A stretch of DNA of 64,000 bases from Prorocentrum cordatum (GCA_963575745.1 CAUYUJ010005034.1:1-64000); one strand, 5' to 3'. Numbered from the stretch's first letter, positions 42,736 through 53,800 are shown. The notes: a model not told the origin generated them from the letters alone. Program-made: numbers and translations.

Positions 42736-45198
42736 TCGCAGCTGAATCCAAAGATGTGATCTCTGATCTCTGTCTTTTCGGTCCTTGCTCAAAAGATTTG
42801 GTCGGGATTCGAATCTCCAACGCCTCTGCCTCAAAGTCAACCCCAAACGTCGCTAACTCAATCGAACTGGGTTTCCACTCGAAGCCCCATTCACGTATCG
42901 ATATCGTCAGTTCCTGCATCATCGTGGAAATCATCTTCTTTCCCCCCTGCCGATCACCTTGGGCAAAGATGAAGAAGTTATCCGCCCATATCGCATGACT
43001 GAGACTCTGATGGACCTCCATCTCCTGGGAGCCTTCGATCGTGCGAGAACTGGCTCCAACTTTAGCCTCGATCGAATCTGCACACGCCCTCGGTCTCTCG
43101 ATGTTGTATCCGAGGCCTCTCTTTCCACGAGTGTATCGTCGGGGCAATCATCGCAATCGTGACAAGCACAAATAAGATGGGGCTCTCAACTCCTCCTGTC
43201 CTAACACAGGTGTCCCACGGCACTGTTTCGCACTGGGTACTCTGGAAATTTGCCGACGCCGTGTTTCTCAGCATCGGCTCCAGGATAGCATACTGAAAAG
43301 AAGAAGGAACACCCAGCTGTCTCATTGCTCTCACACATGTCGTAAGTCGAAGGTGATCGTACGCTTTCAGAATATCACAACTGCAGAGCCAAAAGCTCTG
43401 TCCCTTCCCCCAAATCGAGGCATGTTTACCGATATGTTTAATCATCGAGGTGACCTCCGTCGTTTCTCCCAGACATGAACCCATATACATTCATCTCGGG
43501 ATCCAAGTTTTTGGCCAGGAACCTCTCCAGGACCACAACCAGGGAAAGCGAATACCACTTAGTTAAGCAAGAAGAAACTGCAATCGCTCTGGTATCCTCC
43601 AAACTCGTAATCTTCTCACTCTTGGGGATGAGCGTGAGAATTATCTTGCGCCAGTCTTCTGGCGTCGGCTCCCGTCCCTCATATATGGCCGAAAACGTCT
43701 TAAATATCTCCTGAAGGTTCCCGAAGCCTAGAGTCTTCAGCATGCTAACCGTGATCCCGTCCTCCCCCGTCTGCTTGCCCACCGACAGTCTGGATCTGGC
43801 ACTCATCATCGCACTAAAGTCGAAAGTCAACCTGACGGTGTCCGTGTGGGCCTGGTCCCTGAGCTCCTCCATCACCTCCTCCGTCTCCCTCCTGATCTGC
43901 TCATTCGTAAACTTCCCCTTGGTATGCTCATACAGTGCCGAACTCCATTTTGTTTGATCCTCCTCCATCCTCCCACTGATGTTTAACTTAGTGATCATCT
44001 CGGTCCTGGTTTTCTTCTTTGATCTGCTGGCATACTTAAGCATGGTACACTTAAGGGCATTCTTTTCCTTTCGCAACTGACGGTTTATCTCTTTCCTCTC
44101 CTCCTCGTCCTCCCATTGTTTCATCCTTTTGGCTCTTTCCAGGGCTTTGTGTTTCTCTGACTTCTGAGGCACCTCTCGAATCATCTGCTTCGTCGGGATC
44201 CCCTCCGCCGCGCCTAGCATCACCTCGGACAACTTACCTGGTGGCACGTAGTCTCCCTCCCCCCGCTCCGTCACTAATCTGTCGTAGTTCTGGGCTGAGA
44301 ACAATCTGCGGCCTGGCTCGGTCTCTGGCCCCCATTTGGGGTGGACGGGTCGCTTCATTTTTGCTCTCGGGGCCGGGCGGATCGATACGAGCAACTCCAA
44401 GAACACCGCTGCATGGTCCGACGTCTCGTTACCTGTGTCCCTGACGTCCTGCCACTGTACTCGAGCTTCCCCCCACCACGCCGGGGCAAGAATGTAATCG
44501 AGCACCTGCGGTGCCTTATGTGCACGAGTAAAATGCGTCGGGAGCCTTTCCCGAAACGTGTTCGACGCCACAAGGTCCAGCTCAACAATAAGGTCGACTA
44601 GGGCTTCACGCATCCTCCGTTTCCTCCTCGTCCTCTCCGTCTCGAAGCCCCCCACCACCTGTCCCACCTGCAAGTCCGCACGTACACCTCCTCCAGTGAC
44701 CTCCTTTCCTCCTTCGCCCCGTACATGTGCAGGCAACTCAACATTCGCATCCGTCAAGATGGCCACCTCAAAAGATTTCCCCCCTTCTTGCTCAAACTGC
44801 ACACGTGCTGCCTGGATCTTCGACCTCACCAAGTTGGCCAGGGCATTGAACTCTGCCACCGCATTCCTTCTCCCCTCATGTGGAAAGTAAGCCGAGACAA
44901 CGATGATTTTGCCGACTACGATGAGCACAACCCGATTTGACTGATTGTCTGTGTATCTAATAGGAACACTCGCTCGGAACATGAAACCCGCAAGCTTGTC
45001 TTTACTACGCAACAATCTCCATCCCTCTTTTGAAATGATACTGTGTGTGAGGTGCAGGCACTCCTGGAGGCCTACCAAAGCAACACTTCTCCCATGCATT
45101 TGAATTCGCTGTAAAACTTGAGTTGTTTTGTCTTTACCTGCCCTCCAGACGTTCCAACTCATCAAACTTCCTTTCAGATCACATCTGGAGTGGCCCCG

Positions 45199-46530
45199 TC
45201 AGGCTAGGGCCTCGAGGTCTGCTTTGAACTTTGCCGCTGTGAACGTCGGCATCAGGGTCATCATCGAATCATTGTGAATCGTCCAACCTGCTGTCTCCGT
45301 CCACTCCGCCAGCGACACTGGGCGAGTCTGGCTGTCGGGTGCGATCGTGAGAATCTCCGTCACTGGAGGCCCTGCTTTTCCCCTCACCTCTGGCACATTC
45401 TGGGCAACATTGGCGGCATCCTGGTACATTTGACGATGTTTCCAGATCTCTTTAAACTGACCGATCTTGGCAATGTGCGGGTGCTTCCACGGTGCGCTCT
45501 CAATCACACACCTGACGTTTCCTCCTGTGAAAGTATCTGGCTTTGACGTCATACCCGCGATGAGCGGTCCCTCAGGCAACACTCGAACATGAGGGTCGAT
45601 GTTACGTTTGATCTCCCACAACTGGCTCGAATATGTACCTCGCGTTGCAAGCAAACTCACTTTTGAAATAAGTGAACGAGTGTTTTGACGGCCCTGATTA
45701 TCGGTATAAGCTCCCATCATCTCCAAACTGGCTTTCTGATCGATCCTCTGCCTCAAATCATCCGATAAAATGGCCATGACATTCTCAATCAGTTTTTCTG
45801 CATCGTATGGGGTCAACATTTCTGCCGTACGCATTGGGGGGTCTTTCCAATGAACAACCCATCCTTTGATTTCGATCTTCGATGCACTCCATGCGCCCTG
45901 AGCTCCTTTGCCCAAAACTTTTGCCATCCCCCATGCTAAGATCGGAGTGGTGCCCGTTCCCGTCGATCCTGATGCAATGCTCGCACTCTTTCCTGCCTCC
46001 CTTTGGAACTCCGTAAACTGCTTTTGCAAATCATTCATCTTAATATCTGCCTCGTCTTGACGTCTCTGGATGTTTCCCACATCGTTTTGCAAACTCTTGA
46101 CCTCACGCTCTGTCTTACGTGTGTTCTTGCTAATTGCTTTACTCATGTTGAACATCTGTTTCTGCCAATTCTCTGGATCAAACTGCTCTCCATCGGAACT
46201 GATTGACTCATCCTGTCCATCCATGCCTGCATTTCCTCTTGCTGCGTCCTCCCCCTCCTCCTCTGTCCTCCGTCGGCGACGACCATTGGCAGGTGTCCTG
46301 TCTATTGGAGCTGCTGCTACTGCTGCTGCCATTGGAGTTGATGCTGCATCATTGAGAGCCATATTTCCTACAATATCAGTCGGAATACTCCACTTGTGCA
46401 AAAATCGCTGGTCCTCCAATCGACGTCGCTTCTCCTCTTGCCGTTGAATGAAAATCCTGTCCCGTCGCTGGTGCTCTGAAACGTGCTCAGGCTCAACAAT
46501 CGCCGTTGCTCCGAAACTGATGGTATACAA
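45199..46530 (-). CDS. LINE-2 ORF1, 443-aa coiled-coil protein
   Basis: Intact frame. Residues ~25-45 are basic (QEEKRRRLEDQRFLHKW), followed by an Ala-rich linker, a basic patch (GRRRRRTEEE) and an acidic stretch. A coiled coil at ~140-185 has heptads (EREVKSLQNDVGNIQRRQDE, KMNDLQKQF). The globular C-terminal half starts near 'KIEIKGWVVHW' and closes with 'AGWTIHNDSMM'. Blocks around the coiled coil, the GW motif and the C-terminus recur in LINE-1 and LINE-3. I see no CCHC zinc knuckle or RRM signature. The likely role is RNA binding and particle assembly, inferred from position. The first Met was chosen by frame; a start at the internal Met near residue 57 (NMALND) is also possible. Confidence 0.8.
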   Translation of the reverse strand: MYTISFGATAIVEPEHVSEHQRRDRIFIQRQEEKRRRLEDQRFLHKWSIPTDIVGNMALNDAASTPMAAAVAAAPIDRTPANGRRRRRTEEEGEDAARGNAGMDGQDESISSDGEQFDPENWQKQMFNMSKAISKNTRKTEREVKSLQNDVGNIQRRQDEADIKMNDLQKQFTEFQREAGKSASIASGSTGTGTTPILAWGMAKVLGKGAQGAWSASKIEIKGWVVHWKDPPMRTAEMLTPYDAEKLIENVMAILSDDLRQRIDQKASLEMMGAYTDNQGRQNTRSLISKVSLLATRGTYSSQLWEIKRNIDPHVRVLPEGPLIAGMTSKPDTFTGGNVRCVIESAPWKHPHIAKIGQFKEIWKHRQMYQDAANVAQNVPEVRGKAGPPVTEILTIAPDSQTRPVSLAEWTETAGWTIHNDSMMTLMPTFTAAKFKADLEALA

Positions 46531-46685
46531 TCGAAACGAAAGATGTTAGCCTCACTCTCCCCACGGAGGCTCGATGCTGTCTGGTGTGTTCGTTACCGCT
46601 GGGTAAACAAAGCTCAGCCCACTGATCACTGGCGCACAACTACGAGGAGGTACCCCAGGCAGTCGTAGCTGTACGCGTCCGCGAC

Positions 46686-46708
46686 CTTGAGCCAACACAC
46701 CTTGAGCC
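46686..46708 (-). other. Tandem spliced-leader relics at LINE-2 5' end
   Basis: On the minus strand the element starts GGCTCAAG (46701-46708), directly after the target duplication, then GTGTG, then TTGGCTCAAG (46686-46695). The dinoflagellate spliced leader is known to end TTTTGGCTCAAG. Two stacked partial leaders at the exact 5' terminus fit a transcript that was trans-spliced, reverse-transcribed, transcribed and trans-spliced again. Confidence 0.75.
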
Positions 46709-46730
46709 TCAACCTTGGTTACCGCCGGGA
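46709..46730 (+). repeat. LINE-2 target-site duplication, right copy, and right hairpin arm
   Basis: TCAACCTTGGTT (46709-46720) then ACCGCCGGGA, completing the hairpin split by LINE-2. Confidence 0.95.
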
Positions 46731-47654
46731 GACTCGTAGAGCTTCCTAGCTCGACATAAGTTGAGAAAACCGACAGCACCTACCAACATTCCGACTCATA
46801 GTGAATATTTGTTTACCTCTCAATGCGACAGGCGGACGCGTCTGATCTCTGCGAATCGACTCCTGTCATTACCAGCCCTGCAGCCCACTACAGCCCGAGT
46901 TAAGTGCAGAAAACCAACAGCACCTCTCAGGATGACTCGAACAATACAGTAGCTTCGCAGACCTAATTCGGGCAGCAGACCGATTTCTGAGCTCTGGATT
47001 CGATAGGCAGACGCGCCCGATGTCTTCAAATCGATTCCTGTGACCAGCAGCACCTCAGCGCGAGTTGAGTGAAGCAAACCGAGAGCACTTCTCAAGATGA
47101 CTCGATCAATAGGAACAGTTTCGCGATTCTAGATCGGGCAGCAGACCGAGTCCAGACCTTTAGATTCGATAGACAACCGCAACTGATGACTGTGAATCGG
47201 TTTCTGTAAATATCAGCTCTGTAGCTGTCCTACAGCTCGAGTTAAGTACAGAAATCCGAGAGTTCCTGCCAGGATGACTCGAATAATACGAATACGTTTG
47301 TGGACCTAGCTCGGCTAACAGACCGAGTTCAGACCTCTGGAATTAATAGGCGAACGCGCCTAATCATTCTGCATCGATTGGCTGTGCTTACCAGCTCTGT
47401 AGCTGTCCTAAAGCTCCAGTTATGTTCATAAAACCGTCAGCCTGTATCAAGATGACTCAAAACCGCCGATACCGCCACAGTGCTTTTCGATACTAATATT
47501 CACCGGATCGAGCTCAGATCAAGATGGCGAACGGGCATAAGATCGAATATCACGGGAAAAAATACTAGAGCTCGAACGAATTGTTGAATTTTGAGAACAA
47601 AATTTTCAACCGACCAAAAGTCACCAAAACTTCCGTCGAGATTTTTCTTGCCAA
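46731..47654 (+). repeat. Satellite higher-order unit
   Basis: Class-B flank (gactcgtagagcttcctagc), start block 'cgacataagttgagaaaacc', four monomers, then the terminal block (aagatggcgaacgggcataa, 47521) up to the hairpin at 47655. The hairpin-to-hairpin distance is about 945 bp. Confidence 0.9.
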
Positions 47655-47675
47655 CTGGGCGCCGGCGGTAAACCG

Positions 47676-49944
47676 TCAACCTTGGTTTGTTTGTTTGTTT
47701 GTTTGGACTCGCGTTCCCAGCTGAGTGCAGCTGGGCGAGGACCGGTCCCGCAGAAGCACACGGGCAGCGCTGAGCAGCGCTTCGGCTGCCGACAATTCAC
47801 ATTCTGTGACTGTAGCTCCTTCGAGGAGCCACGCGGCCTCGGCCACATCCCTCCAAACGAGGGGCACGGCACTAGAAACAGCAAACTCATGCCCAGCAGG
47901 GAAGGGGCCCACGGTTCTCGCGGAAGCGATGCCTATCTCACTGGGATTGCACTGAGTATTGATTAAGCCGATCTGAAGCCAGAAACCACATCCTGATCCT
48001 TGCTGGTCAACCCCGCCATCAAAGCCTCCCCTGATAGCGAACGGTAAGAGATAAGTTTCGAATGGATATAGATAACAATGAGTTCTGTAGAATGTGCGGC
48101 CACATCTGGCCTCATGCGTCAATTCATCCGCTCGTGTATTGTCCTCCCTGAATTCATGTCTCCATATCTCACGTCCCAAGGCAGCAGGCCTCAGATTGAA
48201 ACACGCAGCGAGCTCAAAGGTACAATCAATCATGGCAGCTGTCCTCTTGCAGTAGCCACGATTCTCACATCTCCATTTCCCCTGTAGCCAGGAGCAGATA
48301 AGTAATGAGTCACCCTTGAACTCAGCAGCAAAACCCTCTGAGGATATATCCCACACAGTCGCACGTTCCTGGATCATAGCATAACGTATTGCAAGCTTGG
48401 CGGACTCTTTGGGGTCGTACTTGAGGTGCAGAGGGTTGGTCGCGATGTCGACCGCCTCAGTATCGGCCTTCTCTCGAGCCTCAGGGGAGCCTCGAGGTCC
48501 ATTAGGAGAGCCCTTCCAAGACACCACAAAGTAATCGTAGACCTTAGTTTTGTTGTATTGTGTAAGGAGTTGCTTCCATACCTCCAAGAACTGAACCCAA
48601 TCGCCCCGTACAGACTCCCACCACTTTTCCCCAAAGAACTGAATGTAGGGGAACTGCCAAGACCGACCGCCCACAGACACAGGGCCTCCGCGAAGCCGCT
48701 TGCCCGAACTAGATAAGGCCCTGTTGCCGTGTTGTCGTAGAACCTCTGATATTGTGTCGCGAGCCGTGACCCAACCAACATTGTACATCATAAGCGCACG
48801 TCGGGAGTCTCGAAAGGCCCTCCTCCCCTTTGAGACGGCAAGTGGCTCGTCTCTGAGAGCGTGGGCAGCTCCCTCTCCAGAGGGCATCGGCTGTGAGCGG
48901 GCAATGGAACAGGCGACCTGCGAGCAAAGATCCTCCAGCCGCCTCTCCATATCCGTAATCCCCCCCTCCACCTCCATCACAGTCGCTGCAAGTACATCCT
49001 CCCCCCGTCCATCCGCAAAGCGAACACGTTTAGCACGTTGAGTCGTTGATCCCTCCACCTCAACCTCCGTCCTTGCCGCCCTGTCCTCCTCCAAAGATAG
49101 TAAAGATTGCCTCGTGGAGCGCATCATGCCCAAGCTCTTCCAACACAGCATCTGCACAGCCGACGGGAAACCCCCATCGCAGAAGATTGTCCTGACTCGT
49201 GTCAGTGCAGCTGGCCACCATACCTCCCACCCCACATCTCCTGGCTTCCTCCTCCCTGACATTCTCAAGAGACACATACCCTCGAACGCATGGATAACCC
49301 TCACACACTCACTGTCAATCGTGATGGCCTCTGCTGCATATAAAAGACGGCTCTGCACAGTCGATTGATATCGACGAAACTTCTTCACCAGAGGCAGCGC
49401 CCTGCACGTAAAATACTGCACCTGCGCAAAGAATGCCCTTCGGGCCTGCTGGACGCGCTCCTGCACATCCGTGTGGATAGAAGTGAAACTTCTGGGAATC
49501 TGATACCCCAGCACATTCAAACTCTCAACATGCTTGAAAGGTACAATCCGCGAGCCAATCTGAACCGTGACCGTATCAGTGTACTGAGTACCACACACCA
49601 TCATCTCTAGACTCTCCTCCTTCCACTCCATCCCCCAATCCCTGAGAGCAGTAGTGAAGGCAGCGGCCGCTACCTGCGCCTCCGGTGCTGACTTGGCGGC
49701 CAGAAAAATATTGTCAGCCCAGAGAGCATGATTCCAACGTGCACACCGACAATGATCATCATGGCATGGCATCTCGACTCCGACACCGCGCTGATCCAGG
49801 CGAGCAATCACATCACGCCACATAGCAATAGTGACAATAGTAAACGCGATAGGTGATTCGGTACCCCCAGTACGGAGCGACCTATCCCACTGCACATTGG
49901 GGATTGTCACTCCTTCATACAGCACCGTGCATGAAGTAGATGAG
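47676..49944 (-). pseudogene. LINE-4 ORF2 fragment: RT motif B onward to RNase H, uninterrupted frame
   Basis: One open frame of about 750 element-derived residues (numbered here from an upstream in-frame Met at 50009). Motif B-like RTGGTESPIAF; motif C WADN at residues 97-100 (49710-49721); post-RT helices (NVLGYQIPRSF, FEGMCLLRMSG). The RNase H motifs come in permuted order: Asp567 (FKGDSLLICSWL), Asp628 (NTRADELTHEA), Asp664 (GGFDGGVDQQGSGCGFWL) and Glu736/738 (TECELSAAEA). The frame has no stop of its own: it reads through the CAAA tail (QTNKQTNQG) and stops at the TGA in the hairpin loop (GGTTGACGG). Truncated, so non-autonomous. Confidence 0.85.
47685..49944 (-). mobile_element. LINE-4: 5'-truncated copy of the LINE-3 subfamily
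   Basis: 2.26 kb starting at the (CAAA)n tail (TTTG units 47685-47704), joined to hairpin loop CCGTCAACCTTGG. It ends at about 49944, where LINE-3 homology stops and CCGGGAAACTCGTAGAGC resumes. The right arm has lost its TTACCG, so the target suffered a small deletion; no duplication is visible. The truncation point is between RT motifs A and B. Confidence 0.9.
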
Positions 49945-50885
49945 CCGGGAAACTCGTAGAGCTTCCTAGCTCGACTTAAGTTAAGAAAACCGACAGCACC
50001 TACCAACATTCCGACTCATAGTGAATATTTCTTGACCTCTGAATGCGACAGGCGGACGCGTCTCATGTCTGCGAATCGACTTCTGTGATTACCAGCCCTG
50101 CAGCCCCCCTATAGTTCGAGTTAAGTGGAGAAAACCGACAGTATCTCTCAGGATGACTCGAACAATACGAATAGCTTCGCGAACCTAGTTCGGCTAGCAG
50201 ACCGAGTTCCGAGCTCTGGATTCGACAGGCGGACGCGCCTGATCTCTTCGAATCGATTTCTCGGACAACAAGCACTGTAGCCCCCCTCAGCGCGAGCTCA
50301 GTGAAGAAAACCGAGAGCTCTTCTCAAGAAGACTCGACCAATACGAATAATTTCGCGATTCTAGATCGGGCAGCAGACCGAGTTCACAGCTCTCGATTCG
50401 ACAGATAAACGCAACTGATGATTCAAAAAAGGTTTCTGTAAATATCAGCTCTGTAGCTGTCCTACAGCTCGAGTTAAGTACAGAAAACCGAGAGTTCCTG
50501 TCAAGATGACTCGAATAATACGAATAGGTTTGCGGATCTAGCTTGGCTAGCAAACCGAGTTCAGACGTCTGGATTCAACAGACGAACGCGCCTAATCATT
50601 CTACATCGATTAGCTGTGCTCATCAGCTCTGTAGCTGTTCTAAAGCTCGAGTTATGTTCAAAAAAACGTCGTCGCGTATCAAGATGACTCGAAACGGCCG
50701 ATCCCGCCACAGTGCTTTTCGATAGTAATATTCACCCGATCAAGCTGAGATCAAGATGGCGAGCGCGAATAAGATCGAATATCACGGGAAAAAATACTAG
50801 AGCTCGAACGAATGTTCAAATTTCGAGAACAACATTTTCAACCGACCAAAAGTCACCAAAACTTCCGTCGAGATTTTTCTTCCCA
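49945..50885 (+). repeat. Satellite higher-order unit (truncated hairpin at left)
   Basis: Begins with the hairpin remnant CCGGGAAACTCGTAGAGCTT and the start block, then monomer variants in the same order as the next units (cgacaggcggacgcgtctca; gtcttcg-type; cagacaaacgcaactgatga-type; caggcgaacgcgcctaatca-type). Terminal block 50735-50885. Confidence 0.9.
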
Positions 50886-53800
50886 ACTGGGCGCCGGCGG
50901 TAAACCGTCAACCTTGGTTACAGCCGGGAGACTCGTAGAGCTTCCTAGCTCGACTTAAGTTGAGAAAACCGACAGCACCTACTAACATTCCGACTTATAG
51001 TGAATATTTTCTGACCTCTCAATGCGACAGGCGGACGCGTCTGATGTCTCTGAATCGATTCCAGTGATTACCAGCCATGCAGCCCCCCTACAGCCCGAGA
51101 TAAGTGCATGAAACCCACAGCATCTCTCAGGATGACTCGAAGGGCAGACCCAGTTCCGAGCTCTAGATTCGACAGGCGGACGCGCCTGATGTCTTCAAAT
51201 CGATTCCTGTGACCACCAGCACGAGCCCCACTCAGCGCGAGTTGGGTGAAGAAAACCGAGAGCACTTCCCAAGATGACTAGACCAGTACGAACAGTTTTG
51301 CGATTCTAGATCGGGCAGCAGACCGAGTTCAGAGCTCTGGATTCGACAGACAAACGCAACTGATGATTCTAAATTTGTTTCTCTGAATATGAGAGCTGTA
51401 GCTGTCCTACAGCTCGAGTTAAGTACAGAAAACCAAGAGTTCCTGTCAAGATGACTCGAATAATACGAATAGGTTTGCGGACCTAGCTCGGTAACAGACC
51501 GAGTTCAGACCTCTCGATTCAACAGGCGAACGCGCCTGATCATTCTGAATCGATAAGCTGTGCTTATCAGCCCTGTAGCTGTCCTAAAGCTCGAGTTATG
51601 TTCAGAAAACGGTCAGCGCGTATCAAGATGACTCGAAACGGCCGATCCCGCCACAGTGGTTTTCGATAGTAATATTCACCCGATCGAGCTGAGATCGAGA
51701 TAGCAAGTGGGAATAAGATCGAATATTACGGGAAGAAAATACTAGAGCTCAAACGAATGTTGAAACTTTGAGAACAAAATTTTCAACCGAGCAAAAGTCA
51801 CCAAAAGTTCCGTCGAGATTTTTCGAGCCAACTAGCTCTCCAGCGCGCCGGAATTACTGGGCGCCGGCGGTAAACCGTCAACCTTGGTTACCGCCGGGGA
51901 ACTCGTAGAGCTTCCTAGCTCGACTTAAGTTGAGAAAACCGACAGCACCTACCAACATTCTGCCTTATAGTGAATATTATTTCACCTCTGAATGCGACAG
52001 GCGGACGCGTCCCATGTCTGCGAATCGACTCCTGTCATTACCAGCGCTGGAGCCCCCGTACAGCCCGAGTTAAGTGCAGAAAACCGACAGCATCTCTCAG
52101 GATGACTCGAACAATACAATAGTTTCGCAGACCTAATTCCGGCAGCAGACCGAGTTCCGAGCTCTGGATTCGACAGACGGACGCGCATGATCTCTTCGAA
52201 TCGATTCATGCGAGAACCAGCACTGTAGCCTGCTCTCAGCGCAAGTTGGGTGAAGAAAACCGAGAGCATCTCTCAAGATGACTCGACCAATACGAATAAT
52301 TTCGCGAGTCTAGATCGGGCAGCTGACCGAGTTCAGGGCTCTGGATTCGACAGACAAACGCAACTGACGATTCTGAATCAATTTCTGTAAATATCAGCTT
52401 TGCAGCTGTGATACAGCTCGAGTTAAGTACAGAAAATCGAGAGTTTCTGTCAAAATGACTCGAATACTACGGATAGGTTTGCGAACCTAGCTCGGCTCAC
52501 AGACCGAGTTCAGACATCTAAATTAGACAGGCGAACGCGCCTAATCATTCTACATCGATTAGCTGTGCTCACCAGCTCTGTAGCTGCTCTACAACTCGAG
52601 TTATGTTCAGAAAACCGTCAGCGCGTATTAAGATGACTCAAAACGGCCGATCCCGCCACAGTGCTTTTCGATAGTAATATTCACCCGATCGAGCTGAGAT
52701 CAAGATGGCGAGCGGGAATAAGATCGAATATCACGGGAAAAAAATACTAGAGCTCTAACGAATTGTTGAATTTCGAGAACCAATTTTTCAACCGACCAAA
52801 AGTCACCAAAACTTCCGTCGAGATTTGTCTTGCCAACTGGGCGCCGGCGGTAAACCGTCAACCTTGGTTACCGCCGGGGAACTCGTAGAGCTTCCTAGCT
52901 CGACTCAAGTTGAGAAAACCGAGAGCACGTACCAACATTCTGACTCATAGTGAATATTTTCTGACCTCTGAATGCGACAGGCGGGCGCGTCTGATGTCTG
53001 CGAATCGACTCATGTCATCACCAGCCCTGCAGCCCCCCTACTGCCCGAGTTAACTGCAGAAAACCGACAGCACCTCTCAGGATGACTCGAACAATACGAA
53101 CAGTTTCGCGACCTCATTCGGACAGCAGACCGAGTTCCGAGCTCTGGATTCGACAGGTGGACGCGCCTGATGTCTTCAAATCGATTCCTCTGACAACAAG
53201 CACTGTAGCCCCCCTCAGCGCGAGTTAAGTGAAGAAAACCGAGAGCACTTCTTAAGATGACTCGACCGATACGAATACTTTCGCGATTCTAGATCGGGCA
53301 GCAGACCGAGATCAGAGCTCTAGATTCGACAGACAAACGCAACTGATGATTCTGAATCGGTTTCTCTAAATATGAGCTCTGTAGCTGTCCTACAGCTCGA
53401 GTTAAGTACAGAAAACCGAGAGTTCCTGTCAAGATGACTCGGATAATACGAATAGGTTTGCGGACCTAGCTCGGCTAACAGACCGAGTTCAGACCTCTGG
53501 ATTCAACAGGCGAACGCGCCGAATCATTCTGAATTGATTAGCTGTGCTTACCAGCTCTATAGCTGTCCTAAAGCTCGAGTTATGTTGAGAAAACCGATAG
53601 CGCGTATCAAGATATCTTGAAACGGCCGATACCGCCACAGTGCTTTCCGATAGTAATATTCACCCGATCGAGTTGAGATCAAGATGGCGAGCGGGAATAA
53701 GATCGAATATCACGGGAAAAAATACTAGAGCTCAAACGAATTGTTGAATTTCGAGAACCAAATTTTCAACCGACCAAAAGTCAGCAAAAGTTCCGTCGAG

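Larger units (their letters stand above)
40700..45165 (-). pseudogene. LINE-2 ORF2: APE endonuclease, reverse transcriptase, permuted RNase H (two frameshifts)
   Basis: Frame 1 (45165-43438): the endonuclease has all expected residues, Asn5 (SWNV), Glu35 (LQEC), Tyr93 (SAYFP), Asp139/Asn141 (TDAN), Asp223 (LDYI) and Ser-Asp-His 249-251. A Lys/Arg/Glu-rich helical linker leads to RT motifs TGEDGIT, LTLIPKS and YGFMSGR. Frame 2 (43490-43062): motif A CDILKAYD, motif B-like RTGGVESP. Frame 3 (43147-40700, 815 aa): motif C WADN at residues 54-57, then a Ser/Pro/Val-rich insert (about 90-230), post-RT helices (FLGVRLHTRM, KFEGRCLIKIVG) and RNase H at 600-800. The breaks at about 43450-43490 and 43062-43147 are simple shifts; they could be real mutations or assembly errors. 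Confidence 0.85.
40679..46708 (-). mobile_element. LINE-2: nearly intact, hairpin-targeted non-LTR retrotransposon
   Basis: 6.03 kb on the minus strand between perfect 12-bp duplications. Order: spliced-leader relics (46686-46708), ~155-bp 5' UTR, ORF1 (443 aa), 33-bp gap, ORF2 (endonuclease, RT, RNase H), a 3' UTR of only about 21 bp and an A-rich tail (GCAAAAGGCAAAAAAAACC). Only two frameshifts break ORF2, so this is the youngest-looking element in the window. By family logic it would insert by target-primed reverse transcription, with the endonuclease nicking in the hairpin loop. Confidence 0.93.

Noticed and set aside
7759-49944. LTR retrotransposons
   Set aside because: No long direct terminal repeats, protease or integrase motifs; endonuclease motifs, A-rich or CAAA tails and short duplications fit non-LTR elements.
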